Of a DNA stretch of 64,000 bases, positions 41,321-53,263 are shown in pieces. The stretch spans positions 9,529,904 to 9,593,903 of the forward strand of contig CM022672.1 in assembly GCA_012295275.1 (NCBI GenBank), in the 5' to 3' direction. How positions within the stretch are numbered: the first letter of the stretch is position 1; each line of letters opens with the position of its first letter. The position numbers were made by a program, and so were the translations under genes. The notes beneath the pieces are model-generated. The model had not been told where the DNA came from and searched no databases. It saw nothing but the letters and a program-made list of their open reading frames with translations. The stretch comes from Chrysomallon squamiferum (Eukaryota; Mollusca; Gastropoda; Neomphalida; Peltospiridae).

Positions 41321-43081
41321 TCAACAGTTTCTTTCATGTGGCTCCCTGTACGAAATTTTTAGATTGTCAAACGCTTCTCTCTCACTTCTAGCTGGAATAG
41401 ATTTACCCTGAAATTCATAAAATTTAAATTTAAATAAACAAACATTTTTAAAATTTATAAATAATCATTTATTTATACAATAATTTCTATTTACAGTACC
41501 ACTTACAAATGATGAAGATTATAAAAATACTTTGTTAATAAAATACAATAAAACAATTTATTAAAAATTTATTTCACTACATGCTAAATTAGAGCATATT
41601 TTATTAGCTTATAACTGAACAAAAAGAAGCTAAATGATACTGAAATGAAGACAGTTAAAAGTGAATACCTCAGCTAAGCTGTACAAGCCGTGACTGGTGA
41701 GTTTCATGTTGAGGACTCTCTGAGCGTACAGTCTCAGATCTCTGTTGTAATGCTTACTGCCTGTCCAGCCAACCAGCGCATACCAGTACTGACTGTATGG
41801 CGAAACTATCAAATCAACCCTCCTAGCTGTCCAGTCTCTGTCCACACCAGCAATACCTTTAACACTCACATTGTCAGCGGCCATTTTCTTCAGCTTCGCT
41901 TTCGGTTCAGATTCTGTTTTGTCATCGAGGCTTCCGTTAGAACTGGCAATGTCTTTATCGTCCGGTGTGTTTGTTTTTTCATCACATTTGGACTGTAAAT
42001 TGTCTCCTTTCATTCCTTGTTTGAATGATTTGGGAAATTTGCAGATTCCCAGCCATTTCTCAAAGTGATCCAGCTGTCCTTTCATGCTGCGTTTGTTGTC
42101 CGAGACGAGACTTTCGTCAGAGTATGAGTTCTTTTCATGATTTCCACAGAGGACGAGACCAAGTTGTTCCAGTCTGTTTGTGAGCTGTTTGAGGATTCCC
42201 AGTTCTTTACCCTCATCAGGGTGAGTGATCAGTATGTCAACATCATGGCCACTACTCTTTTTTCTGTGAAAAAAAAAACATTATTCAAAAATAAAAATTT
42301 AAATATTAAATAAATAAATACAAATAAAACAGAAGGGTATTGTTACAATACAGAGAACAGAGATGTAGACACCACATTTTTCAACAAAATGGATTTAAAA
42401 AGAATTACAGTCTATTTCATAATGTATTAATGATAACGTTCTTCAGACTCGAGAATAAGAAAGTGTACTTTATATCTGAAAATAAGCTAGCACAAAAAGA
42501 ATTGGTCTCAACAGTAGTACAGTTCTGAACAGTAATTCTTTGTACATAAACTTTACTTTGTTACTTCAAACAAAACACTAAACTGAAGTCTTCTTTTTAA
42601 CATATTTCATAATATAATTGCTGGGGAATGATTTATTTTTCTCTATGCCACCATACCCTGTATAGTGGTAAAACAACAATGATACCAGGAAGAAGTTGCT
42701 TTCTTATTTCTTTTAATAACATTTTTTATTATAACCACTGAGGAATGATTTATTTTTCTATTATGGCACCATGCAAAGTGTATCAGTAAAACAAAACATA
42801 TGTTACAAACCTCCTGAATCCACCAGCCAGTTCCACTATGACCCCAGGAAGAAGTTTCTCAGTTTCTTCTTTAACAAGCTGTGTGAACATTTCAGCTTCA
42901 TGAATCAACACTGGATCCGTGAGATCTGAGTGGAATGCCAAACCTACAAGACAATCACCCAAAGCTCAAAACCCATAAATTAAAAATTAATGTAAATATA
43001 TTATTTTTCCATTTTAAAACTTTGTGAAACGTTGAGTGCTTTAAAAACGATCAAGAAATCTTTTTATTATATATATTGTCT

Positions 43082-43120
<39 letters not shown>

Positions 43121-45826
43121 GTGTAACCAGCCTCCATTACTTGTTAAGTATGATAATAAAAGAACAAAGTCAAAGGGATAAATGTTGCCTCCCATCTTCA
43201 CATTTTTAAAAGTGTTATTACATACAAAGAATAGTATATCAAAAAAAGAAAAAAAGAAGAAGGGATTTCAGTAGAATTTGTGAATAATTCTTTATTATTA
43301 TTAAAAACTGTCTAGGAATAAAAATAAAACAATATTTTGGAAATCTAGAAAAAAAGTATTTAACACACTCTAAGCTGACAAAAACTAAATTAATTAATTA
43401 ACATGGTTTATTCCAATAGTTTAAAAACAGCAACATTTTTTGGGGGGAACACAGAGAAATTATATAAAAATTGTTCTAAATACCCCAAATAATTCTCCAG
43501 TCATTACTGACGTTCTCACACTGTTGAGCATCCTCTACCCTGGTCCATCCTTTTTCTATCCACTTCTTAGCTGTTGAAGGCCCCACACCAAAAACACTGG
43601 TGAACATCTGTAATGAAAAACACTGGTGAACATCTGTAATGAAAAACACTGGTGAACATCTGTAATGAAAATGTATAAAAAAAACATATTAGCACTGCAT
43701 TCACTTTTCATAAAACAATCTAAATGAAACCAAGATCAAACTGGTTGTATAAACAGCTGTATGTTTATGATAGTATACTTATAGCAGAGTACTAGCAATA
43801 CTTGTAGATTTCAAATGGAAGTAGTAATAATTATCACTGTAATATTAGTAGTAGTATTGTTGTTGTAATAGTAGTAGAATCTGTGGTACTTATGTAGGAA
43901 TAATTACAGTAACTATAGTAGTAGCAGTAGATGTAATTAATGCTGAAATAATAATTATAAAATAATAATAATAATTATGTAAAAGATTAAAAACAATAAT
44001 TAAACAGTAATAATAATTTTTATTTTTTATTTTCAGAAGTTTAAAGATCAATTTAAAATGTAAAACAATAAAAAAGAATTATCTACCTTCATCTTTTGAA
44101 ACCAAGTATCTTTCTTAATCACCTCCACTTCCTCGCTGACTCCGTTATTTAACATGTCCTGTGTGAAAAATTAGTATAAATATTTCAGTTTTACTATATA
44201 ATTCTGAATGCTGCTGTAGTGGTAATAAATAATATATAATTTTTAAACAGATGTTTATAATACACTTTCTGACTCCCTGCTCATCTCATAGGAAGCATTT
44301 TAACATACACTGACAGTGAAAGATGTCAGAGATATTTTTAAAATGTTGCTATAGTTTTAATTCTGTTATTTGTTTTGATTTGATTTGATTTGATTTACTT
44401 TTATTTTATTTTATTTTATTTTATTTTATTTTATTTTATTTTATTTTATTTTATTTTATTTTATTTTATTTTATTTATCCTTATTTTATTTTTTATTTTA
44501 TTTTATTGTTACATTTCTAATTATTACTTTTTACAAAATGAATCTCAGGATGAGAGGTATTAATCTCACTGTTATCACTCTCAGACTGTGAGCTCCTATA
44601 TCTTTGATATCTTGTATCTGAGAAACATCAGTCACAGTGAATGGTAGACTCTTCAGCACACAGGATGCTCGTCGAAAAGCCAGAGCTCTTGAGTAGTCCT
44701 GATTGGCATCACGCATTTCAGCATATTTCTGAAGAATCTCCAATACTTCCTGAAATGTTTTAATACACACACATATATATGAAATATATCAGTACATATA
44801 CAAATGCATAAAGAAGATAATATGTACAAAATTTTAAGCTAGTAAGTTTAAGTTTTGAAAATAGGTAACAAACAGTTAATAATGATTAATTTACTGCTTT
44901 TTCGTAACACTATTGTTAATCAGGTATGTTTTCTGATATCAAGATACACAAAAATTAAATCAGAGGACATTCTAAATTACTTTTCAATATTTAAGTAATT
45001 CAAAAAAATAATAATATAAAAATGAAAAGATAAAATTAATACAAAAAGATCAATGATAACTCTCAGATCAGAATCAAAGGCTGCCATCAATTGACACATA
45101 TAATAAGTTTTTTAACAAGCAAATATAAGTCTTAACAAGTCAGCTATAGTGCACTAACTAACTGGAAATAGATGTTATCCAGCATTTAGAAACATCAACT
45201 GAGATTATAAATACAACTCATAATGAACTGTTTAAAAGTAAACACTGGTTGGAATCTGACAGATTTTTAGAGGAATATATAAAAAAGACTAAATACATGT
45301 GAAAATCTTACCACAAACTTGTGGTTCTGGTGTTGTAATAATGTCACTCTCTGACAGGCCCACTCAGCGACAAGAGGCTCCTTTGTTGAAAAATCCTTGG
45401 CCTCTGTCTGCATTAAAACATAAAATAAATGAGATGTTGTGTGTTTGTGTGTCTGTTTTTCTGAACACATATACACACAATATTGTGTATTTTTCTATGA
45501 CAAAATGTTAGCTGAAGAAGAAGAAGATTTTGAGATGAGTTAACTAAAAGAAAAATTAAAAATATAAAGAAAACAAAGATAAAGAAAAATAAAATAAGAC
45601 AGATATCTTAGTTGTTATCTTAATTTTGAAAATTGTTTGGTAGAGAAATTATTTATTTATGGTTTCTTCTAAAACACATGTTCAGGAGTGTTCAAAGTTC
45701 ATGTTGGAAGTTTCAAATTTCTTTTCCTTAAAGCTTTATGTTACTAGTTTGCCTTGAAAACCAATAAATTGTAACAAATGACGATATTTAACCCAAAACA
45801 TTTCATAGCACAAAAATAATAGTAGC

Positions 45827-45869
<43 letters not shown>

Positions 45870-46484
45870 ACTGTTATTTTAAATGGAAATACTTGCCTCT
45901 TCTTTGTCTGTTTTCAGCCTATGTTGTGACTCCACATTAACTGGTGAGCCTGTTTTAAGTGAATCACTGAGCCATGACAGTTTCACTATTTCAACATTTG
46001 TGAGAATATCTTCTGAACTGAGACCAAGCCAGCGAATCACCTGATGTAGACTGTCACTCTCTGTGACAACATGTGTCACATCTTGGCTACAAGGTTAACT
46101 ACAGTTTATAATTTCTGAATATCTTGTCAGTAACAGAATATAAATAAATGTAATAATGCACAATTATGCATCAAATAATCTTTTATTTTTATTGTGTGTG
46201 TGTTGTTGTTGTTGTTGTTGTTGTTTATTAATTATTTATCCATACATATATGTATGTACGTGTGCAAGTGCACGTACACACACACATATACACACAAAGA
46301 TTTTTTTTTCCTTGATCTTTTTCCATTTATTTAAACACTGGCATAAAATGTTACGATTAATATTAATTCAGTAATTTATATTTTAGTTCTTAAATTTTTT
46401 TTTTTTTTTTTTTATAATCATTATGCACAACTTCAAAAATTTAACAAATCTATAATAAATAGATTGAATTTAATAATTTATACC

Positions 46485-46566
<82 letters not shown>

Positions 46567-46759
46567 AAACGAAAATATAAAACATTACACATCTGTTCTT
46601 CAAACTTGCCACTCACGAAAAATTGTCAGATAAATTTATATTTTTCTTCTTGGCAGCAGCTTTGATGTCTAACAGCCTTTTCTTTTGTATGCGTTGTGGT
46701 AAAATATAGATTAAAGTTTTATTTTTGGTAATATCCGTATCTCCTAAGGGCGCAGCCAT
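41321..46759 (-). CDS. POLM: Family X DNA polymerase, Pol mu/TdT type
   Basis: Family X polymerases of this type fill gaps during non-homologous end joining. Coding exons on the minus strand: 46617-46759, 45897-46086, 45312-45407, 44570-44749, 44087-44158, 43484-43607, 42811-42943, 41669-42263, 41321-41407; 539 residues. Order: BRCT domain (about 12-108, with VTHVVTESDS and VEIVKLSWLSDSL), 8-kDa-like domain (NQDYSRALAFRRASCVLKSL), helix-hairpin-helix FTSVFGVGPSTAKKW (229-243), then the palm with GGFRR and GHDVDILITHP. Catalytic aspartates are Asp320, Asp322 and Asp463 (RRVDLIV). GWTGS at 478-482 is the Pol mu/TdT form; Pol beta and lambda have YFTGS. The C-terminus is REPHERNC. A lysine/aspartate-rich insert (about 392-454) exceeds the vertebrate proteins there. 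Intron 2 reads as GC-AG (AG|GCAAGT), or as GT-AG with shifted ends; both keep frame. Pol mu versus TdT cannot be settled by eye. Confidence 0.92.
42610..42722 (-). pseudogene. Partial duplicate of polymerase exon 7 within intron 7
   Basis: AATGATTTATTTTTCT at about 42627 and again at about 42744 marks two copies of intron sequence. Downstream of the first copy, GATACCAGGAAGAAGTTGCT resembles exon 7 sequence GACCCCAGGAAGAAGTTTCT (42841 onward). On the minus strand it reads LLKEIRKQLLPGII, against LVKEETEKLLPGVI in the real exon. The copy is short and diverged and is probably a degenerate exon fragment. Confidence 0.6.
43590..43667. repeat. Three exact 26-bp tandem copies across polymerase exon 6 acceptor
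   Basis: The unit AAAAACACTGGTGAACATCT followed by GTAATG occurs at 43590-43615, 43616-43641 and 43642-43667. On the minus strand each unit is a 3' splice site (CATTACAG) plus the first 18 bases of exon 6. Only the copy next to the exon body keeps the reading frame; the other two would add 26 or 52 bases. Confidence 0.95.
44375..44480. repeat. (GATTT)n-(TTTTA)n pentanucleotide repeat, polymerase intron 4
   Basis: About four GATTT units (44375-44396) precede roughly 15 TTTTA units (44399-44476), all within the intron between coding exons 4 and 5. Confidence 0.95.
46485..46564. repeat. (AAT)n-(ATT)n mirrored microsatellite
   Basis: About seven AAT units run straight into about twenty ATT units, so the two halves are complementary and can form a hairpin. 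It lies in the first coding intron of the polymerase gene. Confidence 0.95.
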
Positions 46760-47932
46760 TCCTATTTCTTTCCTTCGTTGTTTCCTTCGCTGGGTTGGAG
46801 AACCAACAACTTAACGCATGGAAGAATTTGCACTTTTACATATCAAACGTTTTTAAAATGCTGTGTTGCTTATGCCTTTAAAAACTGGAGAAAAACGAGA
46901 AAATAAAAATAATATTAGGAACATTATAATCAAGAAGAAACTATCCAAATATATTTGTTAAAATTTAAGTTAAAAAATTATTCAAGTTATTGGTTCAGTC
47001 TGTCTAAACTTTTGAACTAGTGATAAAATAAAATAAAACCTTAATACTTAACATTTTTGATATAAAAATGGATGAATGTCCCAGGCTAATTAAAACTATT
47101 TTAACGTTAGAAAGAAAATTTAAATTTGCTCAAATGTAAAAATCTCTGTATTTGTCCTCAAAATATTGAACAATTTAAGGTCTGGCATAGTTCATGTACA
47201 AAACTTCATCAATATATTTATCAATTTTATATAAAAAAATAAATAAATAAATAAAATGGTTTCAAATAATTCAATATTATTTCTTTGTTTTGCTTATTAT
47301 TATAATTATTATTACTAAATAGTTATTTTGTTATTATGTTTTGTTGTTATTTTTGTTGAAATTTCCTTATGTGTGCCAAGGAAGATTGAATCACGCTTCA
47401 ATGAGCAATCGGTCATGGATAAGAAAAATTAATTTAAAATATTTGTGATCTTTGCATTTGTAAAATATTCCAGTATCTTTATTTGAATATACCAGCTTTT
47501 AATAATTAATTTCCTCAGTTTTTATAATAACATTATGATAGTCAATTCCTACAGTTCATTTTCATAACAACATTGTCATAGTTTATCTTTATAACATTAT
47601 CATAGGTCATTTTCATAGCAAGATTATTGTAGTTTTTCATCATTTTAATAATATTATCATATTTCAGTCTGTTGTTTGAGCTCAGCTTTATAAAATTAAC
47701 TTTTGAGATGTGTAAGATTTTCTCTAAATAGATCAACCATTTAAAATTAACTAAAATTCTTTCATTATCATTAAACAACTAAATGACATTTAATATAATA
47801 TGTATCTAGTAACCATTCATAAAAAGTAAACTGAGGCAAGCACAGTTAAATCTGGAGTATATTTAAACCAAAAAAGATAAGACAACACTTGTGAATGGTA
47901 TTCTACTATTTTATACTGAAGGTTTTTGAGTA
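46760..47932. other. Intergenic spacer between two minus-strand genes
   Basis: This holds the promoter/5' UTR of the polymerase gene (upstream on the minus strand is to the right) and the 3' UTR of the zinc-finger gene. No coding signal. Between about 47540 and 47680 there is a loose ~33-bp periodicity (variants of CATTTTCATAACAACATTGT), a degraded minisatellite. Confidence 0.6.
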
Positions 47933-48439
47933 TCACATTCTGTGGTCTTCATTTTGTTTGTTTTTCTCAACACTCTGGAATGTTTCTATGATGATGTCCT
48001 TGTGTTTAGTCTGCATGTGTTGTAACAGTGTGGTCTGTCTAGCGAGTTTCCGCCCACAGTACGCACAGATCAACAATTCCTGTCTTGTGTGTGTCCTTAA
48101 GTGTCTTTTCAAGTCTCCTGAAATTGTACATTATATAAATGTGAAGTACTTTTCCATGGACAGCATTAGATTTGGTTTCCTATATGAATGATATATATGA
48201 CATTATGCATATTCTGAAAGGCACACAAAACTATGTATTTGAATAAATCTATGTACTAAATATTGCATTTGAATTTCACATAAAAAAAAAAAATTGTGAA
48301 CTTTTATTTAAGACTAATATATACAATTTAAAAAGTATGGCAGGAAAAAAAAAAAATTAATAATAATAATAATAATAATAAAGTATTACCAGTATCTGCT
48401 TTTAAATGCATTTTGGCAGGCAAGAAAAATAAAATAATT

Positions 48440-48470
<31 letters not shown>

Positions 48471-49089
48471 AAAATAAATAGACAACGTTGTTGTACCGTT
48501 CTGGTAGTAACTTTTGCTGCACTGGTCACACTTGAAGACTTTTTCTTTAGTTGTGGAATCGAAGATGAACGACCAAATCACTTTTTCTAATGTAACCTGT
48601 AACAAGTAACATCTAACACAGTCAACAATCAAATCATTAGAAAAAAAATATATATATATATATATATTCAGTTCAGAACAGACACCATTAACTTCTTGTC
48701 AAAAAAAAGTAAGCAAACTCAAACTGTAATTAATCTATATGTATATACACAAAGTACATGCAAACATCACATATGCAATAGACACACACAATCCAATTTT
48801 ACTCATTACTTAAAATAACAAATAAAGTTGACATTTTGTAAAGGGAAGCACAATTTCTTTTTTAGCTTTTTTTCTTTCTTTCTTTTTTTTTTAAATTATT
48901 TAAAATTATTTTATTTTATTTTTTATCTATCTATCTATATATATATATATATATATATTATTAAATAAAATAAAAATATAATAAAAAATAATAAATTATT
49001 ATTATTATAATTTTTTTTAAATCATTTGTGTAATATATTTATTATATTTGTTTTTGGACAAGCATAAACCCAGGAATTTTATATATATT

Positions 49090-49128
<39 letters not shown>

Positions 49129-49311
49129 CTGACTTTAAATTATGTTACTTTATAATACAATTATTTTTTTAAGCATCACTAAATTACCTTTGCCACACAC
49201 ACTACATTTATAAGGCTCCTTGTTTTCATGTATCAGTAAGTGTCTCTTAAGATCACAATGCTGAAGAAATGATCGTCCACATTTTTCACATTTGTATCTG
49301 CTATTGTTCTG

Positions 49312-49343
<32 letters not shown>

Positions 49344-51946
49344 ACATATAATATAACAAATATTTGTTTTAGAAATTATTAAAATAAAATAAACATTTAA
49401 ATAAAAATAATATTTTGAACAATGAATGCACTTTTTCATTATTATTGTTTTTTTTAATCCTTATTGACATATATACGAAAACGATTCAGATTTTTATCTG
49501 ACATCTGACTTTATTCCTTTCTGGTGAGGTAACACATAATTTATCCACCATTTTTAACAAGAGTTTAATTATTACTTAATAATTAAATAATAATAACAAT
49601 GACAATACTGCTACTACTAATAATAATAACAACAACAATAAGAAAAAGAAAAACAAGATGATCAAAAAGAAAAGGAAAAAGAAGGAAAAAAGAAGAACAA
49701 CAAGAAGAAGAAGAGAAGGAGGAAGAAAATAAAACAAAAAGTACCCAGTGGTTAAAATCATGTAGCTTGAGATGCCTCTTGTAGTTTCCAGGTCTGGTGA
49801 ATGTAGCATTGCAGAGTTCACACTCACTCAGACTCTGTTCTGGTCCGTGTTCTGAGCCCTGTTCTGTCTCTTCATGTTCTGACAACACCAGTTCACCATC
49901 TTTAGTTACACCTGACTCTACCTGAACAGATGTCCCAGCGTTATGTTTGTCCTTTATCATATGACATTCCTTTTTAGTCATATTAGGAGGTGATTCCTTA
50001 GTACACGTTTTTAATGAAGTCCTGCCTATTTGGTCCACTTGACAGTTTGTTTGTAATGATGTCCTATCTACTTGGTTCACTTGATTAATTATTTGTAATG
50101 AAGTACCACCAGTCTGACTACTATTTACTCTAGACTGATCTTTATAGTTATGAAAACTTGATTCTGCTTTAAATTTTCTGTTATCTTCACAATCTTTTTT
50201 ACACTCTTCTTTGCTTACTACAGAGTTGTTTGCTTCCTGTGATACTGACGATGGCAATGAACCAAATCCCTGACCCATAATAACCTGCTGAGACTGACCA
50301 ATGTCCTTGACTTCACAGGACATGCTAGCTAAGTTCGTCATTGGAAATGAAACTGAATTTCCACCTTTTCTATCTATAGCTAGTTCTGAATTCTGAGCTG
50401 TTCCAGCAACCTTAGTCAAATTAATCCAATTTATTTGCATTGTAATTATTATTTTACTGCATGTGACAATTTCTGACGTTTCTACCACTGAACCTGAGTT
50501 TGAGGATTTTTCCTGTGAGCCCGAGGTTAATAATTTTCCTGCAGATTTAATGCATTCCTGATTAATAATCTGTCCATTCAGACTGTCATCCTTACCTGTG
50601 CTACTGGACTGAACAAATGCAGAAAGTTGATTGTCCTGGGAATTTTTATCATTTCTGTCAGGAAATGTACAAAATCTGTTGATACCTGACCACAAGCCAT
50701 TGTCTACAGTACTCATCAAAACAGGGACACTAAAATCACTACTCTGACTTTCAACAGTTTGCAAATTGATTTCCTTTTTCACAACAGGCTTGAACAAGTC
50801 CCTGTTGCCTAATGTATTTCCTATGTTTACTGGTGTCTGTGAAGCCTTTTCATTATTGAAGTTGTTGTTTATATTTGACTGCATGGATTTATTTGTAGAT
50901 CCAAGAATTTCAGTGATGTCCATATCTGCTTCCTTCTGTTTATCAGTTTGTTGTTCCAGAGACAAATGCGAATCCTCAAGCTGCACCATGCTATCAGCAC
51001 ATGCAGGCATCGTCAGGTTTCCCTCTAATGTTATGTAATCATTAGCAATGGTTTTGTTTTCTGAAAAGTCTTCTGGTGTTGCAGGAACAGGAATGTTCAA
51101 ACCTGACAGGAGGACAGCAGAACTGTCAATGTTTGACAACACTGGGATCTGTTCACTGACAGGGACTGTTCTGATTTCGAGTTTAATAATGTTTGGAGAC
51201 AACAATGTTTTTAATTTGACAGAATCTCTGTTTTCTACAAGCTGGGCCTGAAAGTTACCATGACCTATGCTAGATGACACGTGAGACATGGAGGAAATAT
51301 ATGAACCAGACTCAGCAGAAAGTGGAACTGTTTTTAAGGGAAGGTCAATAATGCCAGGTGCACCCAAAGTGTTCAGTATAAAGATACCTGGAGCAACTGA
51401 GAAAATTGACTGAGTTGGGGCAAAACCACCTGCAGATCTCGATGTCAGATTCTCCAAAACTGCATTAACAAAGCTAGCTGCTGAACTGCTGCCCAGAATT
51501 ATCGGAGTGGTACTGAGAATCTGAGAACCAAGTTCCACAGAATTCTGCTGGTTTCTGACACTGTCTGCTTCCTTCCCAACTAAACTGGAGACAGACTCAC
51601 TGACAGCACAGACAGGCTGTGTGTGTATTGAGTGAGTGATTGTGCCACTGTCAAAACACGTTGGTGCATAATCAGAGAGTCCAGTTTCAAAACTGGGTGT
51701 CACAGAAAGATCAAGACACTCATCCTCAACCATGCTGACATCAGCTTCTCTCCCCAGCAATGATGAACCCAGGACAGAATCATGTGCATTGCAAGAGCTG
51801 TCAAAGTCCAGACTTATTTCACTTTGAAGTTTGTCATCAGGTAGTGATGGCGTTAACAGACGAGACATTTCAACGGATGGACTGGAAGAGATGTCATGAA
51901 GTTCCACCTCTCTCTGAATAATGCTTGGTGAGTTCAGTCTGTCCAT
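47933..51946 (-). CDS. Five-finger C2H2 zinc-finger protein
   Basis: A probable DNA-binding transcription regulator, not assigned to a named family. Coding exons on the minus strand: 49745-51946, 49188-49308, 48497-48596, 47933-48117; about 868 residues. Exon 1 encodes a 700-residue serine/threonine-rich, low-structure N-terminus with a three-step repeat of TSLQ/TSLK about every 14 residues. The fingers are C-terminal and mostly one per exon junction: 709-729 (CELCNATF), 741-761 (CEKCGRSF), 769-789 (CSVCGKGY), 797-817 (CDQCSKSY) and 825-846 (CAYCGRKL, His-x4-His). Linkers have the standard seven residues. Exon 3 carries one extra base near 48549 in the linker after finger 3. Read literally it gives TAA directly after HLRFHN and removes fingers 4 and 5. 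All splice phases and both later fingers are intact when that base is discounted. The start ATG at 51944-51946 opens the long exon; 5' UTR exons upstream are likely. Confidence 0.9.
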
Positions 51947-52124
51947 TTTGTTCTCAGTTCAGAGTTTACAGCTAAAGAAGAAAATAACAGCACCAATAAT
52001 AATAAAATCTGAATACTTAGTCATAATTCATTATTATTATTACTATTAGTAGTAGTAGTAAAAGTAGTACCAGTAATAGTAGTAGCAATCTTTATTTTTT
52101 GAAACAAAGATTGATTAAATATAC

Positions 52125-52127
<3 letters not shown>

Positions 52128-52176
<49 letters not shown>
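52128..52176. repeat. (AT)n microsatellite
   Basis: Pure AT tract directly following the second copy of the dispersed 38-bp element. Confidence 0.96.
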
Positions 52177-52178
<2 letters not shown>

Positions 52179-53205
52179 GCACATATATACATATATCTAC
52201 ACACAGACACACACACACACATTTCTTTTGAGAAACTGCTAATGATTCTGAGTTTTTTTTAAAGCTGTAAATATAATTAATTATTTCTGTAAGAAATGGA
52301 GAATATAGAAAATTTCAAAAAATAATATAAAACAAAATAAATAAATATACTTGAGAATCAATACTCCATTTGACTGAAATAATAAACACAATCACACATG
52401 TGTGTGTGCGTGTGTGTGTATATATATCATAAACAACAGATTAATTTACTGTTTGATCACAATCAAGCCGACAAACTCACAACCACCTACCATTGATGAC
52501 AGTGCTTTCGTTTAGAGGCTTTTTTCATTTATCACTGAAATACTGGACAACCGGTATTTTCCTTAAAGATAAGACAAATACCAATGTTAAATCACTTCAG
52601 CTCATAATCGCAAGAAACAAAACCCATTTTTGAAATTCCAATGATTCAGGGGATTACATTAAGAATTGTTAGTCTTGTTTATTTTTCCCAAAACACACCC
52701 TGACATCTGATTTCTAACAAAACAAACTAGTTGTTTACTAGTCGTCTTGATTTCAAGGGAGATCACTCTAATTGCCTAGTAGAAATCAAGGTCTCATAAT
52801 TATTGAAGAGCGGATTCATTAATAAATTAGCTCCCTTCCTCTTTCCTTCGCCAAACTGTTTTCTGCGACAGACACGCCCGCTGACCTGTCAGAGAGCGTG
52901 CCTGTCGTTGACGTGTTTCACAACAGCTCGCTCTGATTAGCACGTTAAATTGTTTCCATCCCGATAAATTAATAATTATTATAACAACAATAACAACAGC
53001 AGCAGCAGCAGCAGCAATAACAACAACAACAACAACAACAGCAATAATGATAAATTAATAAATTAAATAAATAAATAATTTGATTAAGTTTTATTCAAGA
53101 TACATGGCAGTATATTTTATAAATTATTTCCGTAAGTGTAAGTGTAATAATAATTAAGCTGCGTTTCTTCCAGAATATTTAATAATGTATCTCTAAACAA
53201 ATAAG

Positions 53206-53263
<58 letters not shown>

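Noticed and set aside
50766-51251. Plus-strand open frames in the zinc-finger gene region
   Set aside because: They are antisense shadows of the long first coding exon.
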